NCBI GenBank assembly: GCA_037349105.1
Contig: JAYJMM010000102.1
Coordinates: 2,108,001-2,172,000 of the forward strand
Source: Limnomonas spitsbergensis
Lineage: Eukaryota > Chlorophyta > Chlorophyceae > Chlamydomonadales
Length of the DNA: 64,000 bases
Reading direction: 5' to 3'
Positions 1 to 12,029 of this stretch are shown piece by piece (positions within the stretch are counted from its first letter, which is position 1; every line of letters begins with the position of its first letter). Both the position numbers and the translations under genes were made by a program. The notes below the pieces were generated by a model. It ran no database searches. It was not told the DNA's origin and saw only the letters and a program-made list of their open reading frames with translations.

Positions 1-1933
1 CCCCCCCTCCCCCTCCTCCCGCGTGCTCAATCTTCATCAGCACTTTTAAGTACTTCTCTTCTAACGTGCCGTTCAATGTCAACGTCTCGCCCACTGCCAC
101 TGGCAGCGATGGCACTCGCTTCGCCCAACTCTTCAACCAGCTATTTGCCAGGAATGTTGTTTCTGCTTACACTGGCGATGTGTTCAGGTTCGTCGATGTT
201 GCACCTGCCGTTCCCCCCACCAACCCCTACACTCCTGTAAACGGCCTTACACCTAACCTGCTACTCACTGCCACTCTCCTCAACGAAGCAGCACAGCAGC
301 AGTTCCTGGCTAACTTCAATGATATCATCAATGTCCAGATCCTTGCGCAGCAGTACAGCCTGGCTTGCACTGACCAGATCTGGGCCAACACAACTTGCGG
401 CGGTGCCTCTCGCGTCCTGTACTCTACCCCCCCACCACCCATGGCCTCACCTCCCGGTGTGATCGTCAAGTCCGGAATCATCCCTGGGTGCCCAAGCCCC
501 CCTCCTGCCCCCCCTCCTCCCCCTATGTCCCCTCCTCCTCCCCCCCCTCGACCTCCCTCACCTTCTCCCTCTCCTTCTCCTTCTCCCCCACCCCCTTCGC
601 CCCCTGCCCCTCCTCCTTTTCCCTCTCCCCCTCCTCCTCCTCCTCCCTCCGGATATGTCTCCCTCTTCATTGTCAGCAGCGCCGTCTCGTGCTCCACCAA
701 TGGTCCCTGCATCATCAACGCTATCAACAGCGTGATCGCCACCATGACCCCCGCCAACCCCACCAATGGTGTCCCAGGCTGTGCCGACGTCGAGGGCGGT
801 ATCCAGTTCGATTTGCAATACCTTGTCCAATCTGATGCAGTCAGGTTCTACAATGCCATCACCTCCCCTCTGATGGCCTACTTCATCTTCCAGATGTCTG
901 CACCCCAGTGTTCTGCTGCCACTGCAGTGCCTTGCGGAGCCTCAATTGCCGCCATTCCCTCTATCGGTACTGGCCTCCAGTACACATGCGGTGGTGGTTC
1001 CCTTGGTATCATGGCACAGCCGTCCCTGTGCTGCGCCCCTCCTTCCCCTGGCAGATCCTCCCCTCCTCCACCAACCCTTTCCCCCGTTCCTGTCCCACTG
1101 CCTTCCCCAGTCCCTTCACCCATCCCCTCCCCAGTGACTCCGGTGCCTTCCCCTGTCCCTTCCCCTGTCCCCTCCCCTTCCCCAACACCAACTCCATCAC
1201 CCAGCGGCCCTGTCACACACCAGTTCTGGATTAACACACCCATGGTCACTGCCTATGGAGGTTCGAACGCCAATGTTGCAGTGATCACGGTTACTCAAGT
1301 GAGTCAAAATCCTGTTTTTCTGCTGGTCAAGTGTTATGTTCGAGTACAGTTGATCTTTCACCAGACCTTAAGGTTCTGTTCTAACCACAAGCTTTGACCT
1401 TTTGCAGATCCTGTGCCCCCTGATGTACACGACCATCTTAGACGCGATTGCCAAGGCTGGCCTCAACGCCAACATCCTTACTGGCACTAGCATTGCCAAT
1501 GGCTGTGCTGTCGTGACACCACTGCCCAACCCTGAGGTGAGCAATTATGCAAATTGCTTTGCAACGTGCAGTACACATTTCCCACTTAACTGACCATCCT
1601 CTTCTTCCCTTATCCCCTATTCTCTGAAAATCCCTCCCTTTTTTTTTAATTCAGAACATGGTCCGTGTTGCGTCCAAGTTCTACTTCAGCATGCCGTCTG
1701 AGGCTGCCTGGATCGTCCTCCAGCCACATCTGTACTCCGCTGCAACGATCAAGACAGGGCACGTTATGTGCGGCAGCACCCTGTACTACCAGCGGTACCC
1801 CACTGGCGTCAACGTTCCCTCATCTGGCCTCACAGCCGGCCCCTTGACCTACACCAGCCAGCCCTCTTGGTTGTCAGCATCGGCCGCTGCATCAGTCTGC
1901 TACACAAACATGTTCGACCCTCTACATGAATAG
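1..1933 (+). CDS. Pherophorin-like hydroxyproline-rich ECM glycoprotein (3' part)
   Basis: The window opens inside a poly-proline linker that is in frame from base 3. I infer exons 3-1298, 1408-1536 and 1655-1933 (stop TAG). The introns start GTGAGT and GTGAGC, end in CAG, and sit at phase 0. Product order: end of a Pro linker, a globular domain starting CSIFISTFKYFSSN, a Ser-Pro linker (about 490-650), a second Cys-containing globular domain ending SLCCAPPSPG, a third linker rich in PVPSP, and a C-terminal globular domain ending FDPLHE. The whole stretch aligns residue for residue with the C-terminal half of the minus-strand gene at 42296-46944, and both introns lie at identical places. Such proteins are secreted, Pro-hydroxylated and glycosylated structural parts of volvocine cell wall/ECM. 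The classic pherophorin-C Cys pattern is not obvious, so 'pherophorin-like' is by architecture. The 5' half lies outside the window. Confidence 0.85.
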
Positions 1934-2294
1934 AACTTGGTCACTTCTGTTTGTCTGCATTAACTGCAGGCTGCATAGGCTTTACTAGCCCCACATAACC
2001 AATAGTATAGTGCAGCTGTAGACGGGTCTTGAGCTTGTTGCAAACGGTGTGTCATTGTGACTATCGGCCCATCTGCGCTCCTAGAGGACTTGATTCGTGT
2101 GTTGGAGTCAATTCTTGTTTTTATTTTTTAAGACACCTCGTTTTTATTCTCCATAAATTGTTTTCGATTTTTTATACATCCAAATTAAATGAATACACCT
2201 TGCTCATTTGAGTTTTATGTTGTGGTTTCAAGGTCTGGAGTCCGCTAGGTTGCCTGCATTTTGATTGAAACCAGACGAACCTGGCTAGCGGCCT

Positions 2295-2299
2295 TGTAA
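2295..2299 (+). terminator. TGTAA polyadenylation signal
   Basis: TGTAA, the usual poly(A) signal of chlamydomonadalean nuclear genes, lies about 360 nt past the stop codon of the glycoprotein gene. The intervening 1934-2294 is T-rich and has no convincing reading frame, as expected of a 3' UTR. A pentamer is weak evidence alone; its place and orientation support it. Confidence 0.45.
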
Positions 2300-3349
2300 T
2301 AATCCTACAACAATTCCATTTCCAGATCTGCTCACAATTAGACCTGATAATCAAACATCTCTAATCAAACAGCCCTCTCACCTCTACTCAGCCTTTGCTC
2401 TCGGGCCTTTCCTCCAAGCATATCCCAAACAGCTGGGGTGGGTCCTGTGACCCAGTGAGGAATGAGGGCCTGAGGAGGGTAGTCTAGGCACTGCTTAAAA
2501 ATGATGGTATCAGGTGTGTCAAGCATTGCGCTGTGCCAGAGATTGTGAGAGGAATGAACTTCTCTGCATGATGAATAGAAGTGCACCCTGCATACTATTC
2601 TCTCATGCGCACCAGCATTCAGTCTAACATACATGTTAAATGTCCACACCTTGACTTCCACTAATATTTTCCACATCCCTGATAATAAACCTTCATAATC
2701 ATGACCTTGCCCTCATCTCCATGCAACACCCCAAATGCCACATCCCATGGTTAGCACCTCTGAGCCTACTCGATATGGCCATGGGCCAACAACTTGACAA
2801 CCTACATCCGGGAGCCCCCTCATGTTCCACCTGTGCCGGCCATTACAGTCATTGTCTCTGTACCCTCCCCATAATTTACACCCTACCGTATCTGTTAGCT
2901 CTGGTTCCTAGCACAACATTGGAACCTTGCCCTGGGTCTCTTTCCTCACATTACTAAAGCATCACCACCCTCACCTTCTCCTGCTCTTTTAACACTCCAC
3001 TGCATTCCTGCTCCTAACAGCCCAGCTCCACGCATCGCTCCTCCCACATCGCCGTCTTTCAGCTTGCCCTCACCTCGCCCACTTCACCAGTCTCCAATAT
3101 ATCCATATCAATTACTTGTTTCAACCCTGAAAGACTGCGGCCAAACTTGCGGGACCTGTCCTTCTGCCTGACTTCACCGACCTCGTCAAAATCCGCTTGC
3201 CCACACTTTCCCTTCCGACAGGAATCACACACTTTTTCATGTCAAAGCAAAAGAAAAGCATTTATAAGGTCGTATTTATCTAGACATGCTCTACATTTGT
3301 CTTTCTATACCTCAGCAGATGCAGCTTCATTAAGCCTGCACCGATTTCT

Positions 3350-3670
3350 ATGCCTACGACATTTTGCAGCAGCTTACTCGCCCATGAGGACCTTGCTCGT
3401 TGCCGGCTTGGAGCTGCCGCTCCAGGTGGGGGCTTCCTGGCTGGATACAAAACCTGCATTCAACAACCCTTATTCAAACAAAATGCGGTCCCCACCAGCC
3501 TCTCCAGTGTCTTCCTTCACATGACCCCACATGACTTTGTCATAACAACCCTCCCCATGGCTAAGGACCACGTCCTTCAGGTGATGAGTGTCTACATGCC
3601 CCCCGGCCATACTGCCCTCAAAGCTAGTATGGGATACATCTCCACCCCCAAATCACCTCGCATGGCCTAG
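3350..3670 (+). mobile_element. Possible LINE endonuclease-domain relic
   Basis: An open frame of 106 codons contains the local order GGGFLAGYKT...LHMTPHDFVITT...HVLQVMSVYMPPGHT. This resembles the part of non-LTR retrotransposon apurinic endonucleases where a 'GGV-I-V' strand is followed by the 'SVYxPP' strand. No reverse-transcriptase motif (YADD/FADD) was found in the following 4 kb, where only short broken frames remain, so this is at best an old fragment. It could be a chance frame in C/T-rich DNA. Confidence 0.25.
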
Positions 3671-6540
3671 CCTCCCACTTCTATCATCGGCCGTGACTAC
3701 AAAAATCATCTCCACCGCATCGTGCACACCTGGCGGCCTGGCTTGCTACCGTTCCTTCCTCACAACCAGCCACCTGACACCTATAAATCCGGCCTATCAA
3801 TGCTTTCTCAACTCATTAGCCTACCCTGCTTGATAAAATACTCCTCTCTACCACCCCTCCTCCTCATACACACTCGAGCATGACAGACACTCCTTCTATG
3901 CCCACCTGCCGCTCACGATCCAATGCTGCAAGGCTATGCAACCTATCCTCAGATCTCGTGCCCCACTTTCCCTATCCCATACATCCCCCCTCTCCCCAAC
4001 CACTGCCCTCCCCTTTCCACACATCCCTTTGTACAGCACTAGGAGATCAAGCAGCCCATCACGAAACCCAACCTCGAAATTATTGGCGACAAACCGCATT
4101 CCAGCCTGTCCACAACATGTGACTCCCTCTTGGCTCACAGAACCAGCGTTCTCGACGGCATTTACCATGCTCTCTCACGCACTCCCTGTGGCATCCTTTG
4201 GTGGCATCTGCCCCTCCATACCTTGGCCTGTTTGTCAGGGGAGCATCCAAGACCTTCACCTTGACATAACATCCCTCGCTTCTCCCGTACAGATTTCCTC
4301 AAGGCTGCCTTGCTACTCAAGACACAATGTTGCCCTGCCCGCAGTCCCGTACCATCGCCCCTGCGAACCCCTGCCCCCCCCCCCCCTGCCAGGGTTACCT
4401 CCCTACACCTGTCCAGAAAACAACCTCTGCCCACTTGCATAATGCATTCCACCTATGCACTCGTCTCCACATGCTATTTTACAGGCTGGGCTGTCTCTCA
4501 CTGCCTCCAAGCAGGGTTTCCGTGGCCCTCTAAGACGTCACTCTTGGCTGGCCGCCCTGGAGCTGTTCATCTTATGTACTTGAGCTAATTTGAGTTTTCC
4601 TGCCTAAAGGCCCCATTGGGACTACATCACTAGAACTGGACCAGCTTAAAGACATAGGCTCAAGCAGCAGGGCTGGCCTCTCCTGGGGCCTCCAGGCTCC
4701 GGCCGGAGGCGGGAGTGTAGCTGACATGTAGCTGAATCATGAGAAAGATAGACTGCCTCCAGGTGTGCAATTACCGGTGCCAATCACCCCCACTGGGATT
4801 GCCCACACTCTTTCTGCACAAACCGACCTTCTTCAAGCCCAAAGCTCATCATAAAGCAATTGTGCATGACATCCCCTTTCCAGACTTTTCCGACTCCTAT
4901 GTTTACCTGACTTCTCTATTATATTGTATAAATCACCTCAATTCAACCACCGAGAATATCAATGCTTAACCCCTCTCCTCATCATGGCTGAGGTCATAAG
5001 CATGAGTTTCTTGCCCCCCAAATACAATTCCCTGTCCATTGCACCTTTCTCAGAGGTCCCCACTGCTCTTATTGTGGGCCCAACTATTTGGGGCAGCGGC
5101 GTTTGTCTTACCTCCCTACACATGTGACACCCATATCGCACCAATTTCTACCCTCATCCTCTCCCAACCCCTACATGATGAAAGTTCCCGCGACACCCTG
5201 GCTCACTTCTGGCATCTTGAAGCAGCAATTGGACTCCCTCGGCACCCCCCCCTCACATTGCTCATTCACGCCACTTGCACTTTCCACGCCTTGCCACTCC
5301 CAATGCACCCACTCCCTCTCATCAGCCATGCCCGGCTAGCTCTCCATCGCTTCCTATCCGGCCCTTCTTCTGCCTTCGGTGTTCAAGTAACTCCTCAGCA
5401 ATGAGATGTGGTAACAAGTATCCACTTCCTCATACCCTCAAATCCCAGGGGTTTCAGGCACGTATTTAGGGTACAGGTTGCAGGTCTTAAAACTCCTCGA
5501 CAAAGAGATGTGGCCACAAGGTAGGCACATCCTCACGCCCTCAATTTCTACCCCAGACCCTCCCCTCCCACAGCCACTTATTCCTCCACCTCCCCTTCAC
5601 TTCAAAGTTCCCCCCTCCCAATCACTCAAGATTTACTCCATCATCTCTATCGTCTGGGCACCTCCTCCTTGGCGCTACTGACCTCACGGATGGGCTGGAC
5701 CAGTACACCTCAAGCCGTTCCCATCCGTCTTGGAAGCTTTCAGAGTAAAGATGTGTCTTTGTTGGACCCAGTAGGCCCAGATTTCGCACCATATCACCCA
5801 CCTCCTTCATGGGCACCAGTGTGACCGAGACATACATTACTGTAGATTTGACTTGCCTTCCCTCGGGTATGAAAGCACGTTTTATTTCATAGCTGCTTTC
5901 AGGAGAAATTATCCGCCCAAACTCTTAATTCCTGACTGAAAACTGGCGTCGACGATCGATAAATAGTTTAGTCATGGATCCCTCAACCCCAAACTGCGTT
6001 AATTATGAAGGGAGGCAAGGCAAATTTACGTCACTCCTGTTTACCTGCACTTCTTCCACATCAGCGCCACATCACGGGTGCCCAAAATTCTCCCTCAGGT
6101 CGTCCGTGTCACCCTCCCCTGCGTCGCCTCTGCTGCCAGTGCAATCAATCCATGCACCGTCTCATGTCTCAACGCGCCTGCCCCACTCTCCTTAATTGCC
6201 GTACTACTCTCTTGGGCTCCATCCCCAGTATGGCCTTGCCTCCTGTCCAAACCCTTCTCTGTCTCCCTTCGTCCTTGACCTGGCCATAGTCCCAGGCCCC
6301 TCACTCCCCCATCATTCCGACCCCATTCTAGACCTCTCTCGCTCCCTGCCCCTCTGCCCCCCTCCCCCCTGTTTATGCCACCCTCAGCCTACTCGGGAGT
6401 GTTGGATCCACCATTGGTCTCGTCACTTAACGCTCCCATCCTCCACACTGCCTCCCATCAACCTTACTTCCTCCTCGCGTAAGGGCACATTGCCCGACCA
6501 TGCACACCCTCACCTGAACCCCTTTCATCCCTTGCTTCCT
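3671..6540. other. Gene-poor C/T-rich stretch
   Basis: Only short overlapping frames of biased composition (Pro, Ser, His, Leu) occur on both strands. No domain, plausible splice-linked exon series, tRNA or terminal repeat is recognisable. Composition and the neighbouring LINE-like fragment suggest decayed transposon DNA. One copy of a dispersed GTAGCTGA-containing repeat ends near 4742. Confidence 0.5.
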
Positions 6541-6730
6541 CCTGCCACTACCCCCTTGACCTCGGCCCCACAAGTAATATCCAATGCTAAGAGCTCCGGC
6601 GTCACTGCTTCTCTACCTCCTATTTCTTTCTTCCTCCTGCCACTACCCCTTTGACCTTGACTTCACAAATCTCCAACGCTAAGGGCCCTGGCGTCACTGC
6701 TCCTCAACCTCCCATCCCAGCACCTAGTAA
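6541..6730. repeat. 95-bp tandem duplication (two diverged copies)
   Basis: Copies at about 6541-6635 and 6636-6730 begin CCTGCCACTACCCC and share TTGACCT, AATGCTAAG/AACGCTAAG and GGCGTCACTGCT blocks at a constant 95-bp offset. They differ by scattered substitutions, so the duplication is not recent. No function is visible. Confidence 0.7.
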
Positions 6731-7784
6731 ATCCCATCCTATGCAAACCAGGATCACTCATGCATCAACCAACATGCCTCCTTTATTAACATCCATCCTT
6801 TCCCTCCAGATTTCGATATCAGACCGTCCAGTCCTTCACCATCCAGATTGGCCAGGACCCGCCCCCTTCCGATTCGCTATCTCGACCCTCATCTGCGTCT
6901 TGTACTGACTCTGACCTGAGTCCCCTCGAATGGCAACATCACTACGCCTAATTAAACCGCCCAGGTGGCACTCTTGTTGGCTGCATCCTTGCCCACCGCC
7001 TCCCCTGGCTTCGTGCATGCTATGCTAATACGAAATTTACCCTTCTGCCCCTATACCTCGCACACTGTGAGGGTACTTTATGGCAAGACCTTGCTTCCTT
7101 CTCATTCGGCACACCATTCCTACAAAGCTCAAACCAGGTATGACCCTAACACGATTTATTGCCCTCTGGAACGCATGATGCAAGTGTTTTTTTAACACAT
7201 GTCTCCTCATATCCACTGATTTCCCCCATATTTCGATGCTTCCTGCCATGCCTGCTCCTATCATACCTCCAAGCACTACGATTGCCTTTTGGGGGCTCTC
7301 CAAATATGTTATCCACACCTTGAGCCGGCAGCTCATTCATTCATTTGGACTTCAAATTCAAAACAACCAGAAAGGCTATCCGTTGGACCTTCACATCTGC
7401 CCATGCAGCCGCTTCATCCGCGTGCAATGATATCCTTGCCCTGGCGTGAAATAAACCTATTTATGAATTTGGCTGCTCACGCATCTTGGTTTAGGTCCTT
7501 CCCTTGAAACCGACCCCACCTTTCGGTGTAGGGTTTCAGTTTCAGGGTTTACTGACCCCCCCCTTTGGTTTGATGCCCCTGACCTCATGTCACACATCTT
7601 CACACCCACCAAACCATCAGATGACACTCCCACTGCAACTTCTTATCATTGCTAATACAATGGACCTCACCCGCTTTTACCTGGTTCCCCCTCCCCTTCC
7701 TCCTTCCTCTCCCAAGTTGCAACCATGGTCTGCCCTGGCCACCCACCTGGCATCACACCTCTGCCTGTCCACCCTCCCCACCCT

Positions 7785-7980
7785 CTCACACTTGCCCACC
7801 CTCCCCACTCTCCCATACTTGCGCACCCTCCCACACCTGCCCACCCTTCCACACCTGCCCACCCTCCCACACCTGCCCACCCTCCCACACCTGTCCACCC
7901 TCCCACACCTGCCCACCCTCTCACACCTGCCCACCCTTCCACACCTGCCCACCCTCCCACACCTGCCCACCCTCCGTCAT
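7785..7980. repeat. 18-bp minisatellite
   Basis: About ten units of CACACCTGCCCACCCTCC run in tandem with few substitutions. Because 18 is divisible by three, frames stay open on both strands and give repeats such as LPTLPH; I treat these as artefacts. Flanking sequence shows no gene. Confidence 0.9.
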
Positions 7981-9665
7981 TTCCAACTCATTGGTTCGCA
8001 TGCCAGGTGGTCACTCCCTGCTGGCTTCTATTTTTTGCTTGGACTTGACACAGTTTGAGGCTGGCCAGTGGCCGCACAACTCTTGAAAACCTGAGACAGA
8101 AACACAGGAAAACAGCCCGGGTGCGCTTGTGTCCCTCGTTTGATACAGTATCCCGATCGCTCACTCATCTTTTCCTGCCCTCCCCTCTCCCACTTCCCCC
8201 ACTTAATTTGTCCCTGGCCTTCTCGACGACTTCCGTTCCCTCCACTCACCCACCTGCACCTCCGTCTGGCTGTTGATTCCTGCCCACTGCACAGACAGGG
8301 CTTGCGTTCAAGATGCTATCGGCGCCAATTTTCTTGGGGCGGCCTATTATTTCACAGTCGATGGCTGCACCCGTGAAGTCAACCCTGGTGGCAAATGTGG
8401 AAATAACATGTACACCAGAGCTGAACTTTGAGGTCTCCATGTTACCCTCAATGATGCGCACACTCCATCCGGCCCCACCCTACCCCTTGCCCCTTCCCTG
8501 AAATTCTTCGCCTACAGTCTCTGTAGCATCCACCTCATACAGAAACTTTCTTCTATCCTCTGGATCTCATTGAGGATAAGCACGCCCCCTCTCCTGTTGG
8601 CTATTCTTAAACGTCGCTTCACCCCGGATCATGCTGGCCTACATATGCTCCTCCAAAAGGTAAAAAAATAGCGGTATCTTGTGCAATGCGCTTGCTGACA
8701 TTGGGACCAGGGACACATGATGTGGGCCGTTTTGCCCCCCCCCCCGTATTTTATTTTATTGTATCGATACGGTCCGATACAGTGCACCGACTGGAAATCC
8801 ACACTTCTGGTTCCAGCATCGGACCAAAGTCACGTATCGCATCGCGTCGTATTAAATTATCGTATTCCGTATCATGTGTCTCTGATGGGGGCCACAGTGC
8901 CAGTATGCCGCACAGGTCTTGGAATCACGGAACACCCGTACCTGTAACCTGTTCCACATGAACAGTCAGGGCCTGGCTTTCCTCCTAGAGTCTCAGCCTG
9001 GCCCGGCCTCCCCACAGACTAGCCGGACGCGGATACCCTCGATGCCACCCGCCCCTGGGTACACATCGGACCTCACCTCCTCTTTTAAGGCACATCTCCT
9101 CCGTTCTTCTTGCCCCCATGTCATGGCGGGTGATACCACTGACCTTGTCTTGTGCCACCTTTTAGCCCCTGCTTTTCGCAGAAAATACCGCCTCTTAACC
9201 TCAGTTTGCAATAATCACATGTGGCAGACTTCTGGCTGTCACTGTTTTGTCAAGCATTGCATCTTCTGTATCCGCGCCAACTTGTTATGGACAGCTAAGT
9301 CAGCCTTACTCTGCAGTAAACCCTCAACCCTCAACCCTTAACCCTACATATAGGCACTGCAGGGTACCCTGCATAAACACCGGCTCATTTACCAAGAGCC
9401 TTGGCCCCATCTTTACACCACCTCCCACTGGCGCACCTGACGCAACATCTGACACTCAGGAATCTATTTTTGGTAGACGCAGGAAAGAAATAAATGTATG
9501 CCCCGTGCAGGCATGTATCCTTGTATGCAGGCCTCCTTTGGGACTTCATCTTGGGACTTCCTCACTCATCAGAGATTACGCATGGTCGTTTCGCTTCTCA
9601 AACCAGCAGTGTTATTTTGAAAATCTTCTGATCTCCCGTCACAGCAAGGCCCTATGTCCAGGGAT
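7981..9665. other. Intergenic stretch without recognisable gene
   Basis: Only short frames without domain similarity. About 8750-8880 carries several GTATCG/CGATAC words around a run of C, resembling the edge of a small transposable element, but no matching terminal repeats were found. 9316-9345 contains four degenerate CCCTNAA units that recall telomere-type repeats but are too few to be a telomere. Confidence 0.4.
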
Positions 9666-9875
9666 TTTTTTAGTGGAATTCGGAATTATGTTTGGTTACC
9701 AGAATCAGCGATCTGACGGAGTTCTTGGTGACGAGCGCGCCGCAGGCACCGAAATTTTCCCGATCCTAATTGATTTTGTCGATTTTCGTTACCGCGCTTC
9801 TAAACCTCGGCTTCGCCGAATTAATTGTTTGATCACCACTTTGGTTACGACTCGTAACCAGTAACCACTAAAAAA
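9666..9875. mobile_element. Candidate MITE with 11-bp terminal inverted repeats
   Basis: TTTTTTAGTGG at 9666-9676 is the exact reverse complement of CCACTAAAAAA at 9865-9875, bounding 210 bp. The inside is AT-richer than the flanks and holds further GGTTAC/GTAACC words near both ends. It has no coding capacity. No clear target-site duplication flanks it, so a chance match between T-rich and A-rich ends is possible. Confidence 0.35.
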
Positions 9876-10928
9876 GTCTCTGCCTATGTCCCATCCAACT
9901 TTCCCTCACAAGTGGAATGTTCGCTATCATGGATGCTATCCCGGCAACTAGTACCCTCCCTCCAAGGGGCCTGTCACTAGGGGGGTGGACCCATCCCCCA
10001 GCTTATAATACAGGATATGTTCCCAAATGGTGTTATTAAGAGACTTCAAAAGCCTGGGTCTCTCCCTCCATGAGTATATGATACACGCATCCCACAGTGG
10101 ATGCGTCCCGCTGTCCCCGCCCCCTGACACTCTATGTTGCCTTCGTTCGGAAGTCCTGTCACGCACTTGAAGGACTTATTTCCCGATGACGATCTTTACA
10201 AATATCTTCCCGTCCGTCTTGCTTGCCAGCCCTGCCTGCCTTCTTGCCCTTCAACCATGTTGGACCATCCATATTCTTCAGCTTGGATTAGCTTCCAATC
10301 TTCAATTTTGCCTTTCACCCAAGTCCACACAGCATACCAAACAGATGCATTTTTGCGCTATGCAGGATGGGCCCTTTGCACACCTAACCTAGACCCCCAC
10401 GTTACCCCACCTGCTCCCTCTTCACCACCTCTTCCTGCTGCCGACCCCTCAGCCCCTATCCTGAAGTATCCTTCCACATGTTTACCATTGGCTCCCATGG
10501 CATTTCTATCAAGGCATCATTCACCTCTTTCCTGTCCTTGGTATTCCACCCCCTTATTTACTTCTCTTCTTACACAGCATTCTGTTCATACTGTCTAGTC
10601 TACCGTTGCCATTATAGTTCTCTGACGTTTCCTTGGAAATAATCTGCCTGACTGCCGACTGTCTTACTGACCCGCCGTAGGATTCACATCTCCCCTGTTA
10701 AGGGTACGGTATTACTGCCACAGCTGTACTGTACCGGCGTACACGTAGCTTAGTTAAGTTAATTAATTGTCATAGAGACATGATGACCAAGACCAGAGCA
10801 ATGGGCTTATACTCACTGATGTGCTAGTTGTGGTTCTGAAGGTCTTGGCTGGCAACCTGCACTTACCAAAATCCAATCCATATCTTTGTTTTCTTTCTTT
10901 CTGTCCTCTGTCGTAGACAATGCCTCCA
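9876..10928. other. Intergenic stretch, nothing recognised
   Basis: Short frames only. The 10134-10598 plus frame is Pro/Ser/Leu-rich without a domain or matching splice sites. Sequence just left of 10920 is pyrimidine-rich and leads into the long hairpin. Confidence 0.4.
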
Positions 10929-11027
10929 AGCATGGCTCTGGCGGCTCACTGTGGCCTGTGGGTGAGAGCACGCCCGAGGAAGTCGTGCTCTCACTCACAG
11001 GCCACAGTGAGCTGCCAGAGCCATGCT
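10929..11027 (+). ncRNA. Long hairpin, possible small-RNA precursor
   Basis: Arms 10929-10971 and 10985-11027 (43 nt each) are reverse complements except at two positions, separated by a 13-nt loop. Read as plus-strand RNA, both exceptions are G-U wobbles, so all 43 positions pair; read from the minus strand they would be A-C mismatches. This asymmetry favours a plus-strand transcript. Green algae such as Chlamydomonas make 21-nt miRNAs and siRNAs from long near-perfect stems. The region also lies in a poor 74-codon frame that I do not believe. A recent inverted duplication without expression is the alternative. Confidence 0.45.
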
Positions 11028-12029
11028 CAGTTGAGTTTTATCGTCTCTGTGACCCTCAAGGCCGCCACAGCTGACCACAAGGTGTTTGTTGCCGATGCGG
11101 CTTTCAGGCCACTAGGCAATTATCTGGTTGTGGAAAGAATTTGACAAATATGCCGGATGTGGCAAAAGCACTTCCCCCTCTGATGAATATGTAATGAGTA
11201 AAAGCTATGACTTCCGTATACCGTAGCATGTGCTCACTATTCAATCGATTTTTTGACATCAAAAGGTGTTTGAAATTTCTGGCATTTTTCTTCTTCTTTT
11301 ATGTTCGTTTCAGGGTAGCTTGGAACAGATCCCCCCCTCCCCCCTATTTTCAGGGCATCGCCTGCCTCATAATTGCCAATTTGTTACTGATCATCGGTAT
11401 CGTCTGCTCAAGACGGATTTAGTCGTGTGTCACTGTGTCTACTTGCTATAAAGCTGCTTCATGTCATTGCGGCCGTGTTCCTGCATGATATTCAGCAATG
11501 TGCACGGTGCTTGATGTTTAGCAGCGTTAGCTTACTAGCATTCAACAATGAGACGGCTCGATATCCGATATAATCTTTATACCTTTGACGTCCTTACTTT
11601 GCCTTCGCACCGTTAAATGTTTATTGGCCCGCCCAGAATAGCATGTGGTTTCTTAATTAATTAATCAGTAAAGGGCGTGCGGATTAATACAATTCTGTAA
11701 TTCTTCCATTCACTGGTGCCATACAAGTTCCCCACACATTCCCATCCCGGCACCGGTGGTGTTATCATCATGCTGTATGCGTTCCCACCAATCAACCTAA
11801 TCAATCCCGGCATGGCAGTTGCTACTACGTCTAATCTTTCTGGCATGGCGCCAGCTTACTAATAAAGAGACTTCACAGACTAACATAAAGCTGTTGATGG
11901 CTCCTGCGGCCTATGAAAACTACTTTACCATGCTGTAAAAAACAATTTAATTGCCTCACGCTGTGGCAAAAGTTAAGCCTTGTATGGGGGCAGCCACCTG
12001 GGGGATACAACAGTGGGTGAGCAATGGAC
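11028..12029. other. Intergenic stretch, nothing recognised
   Basis: Moderately AT-rich DNA with short frames on both strands. A TTAATTAATTAATCAG run at about 11653 and a 61-codon minus frame (11661-11846) have no recognisable counterpart. Confidence 0.4.

Noticed and set aside
227..1249. Minus-strand Gly/Glu-rich frames opposite the left glycoprotein gene
   Set aside because: They are the complement of the Pro/Ser linkers; the plus strand is supported by homology and introns.
7667..8058. Frames of 97-184 codons with LPTLPH or GWAGVG repeats
   Set aside because: Generated by the 18-bp minis satellite on both strands, with no flanking coding signal.
9316..9345. Telomere-like CCCTCAA/CCCTTAA units
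   Set aside because: Only four degenerate units, internal to the sequence; not a telomere or subtelomere boundary.
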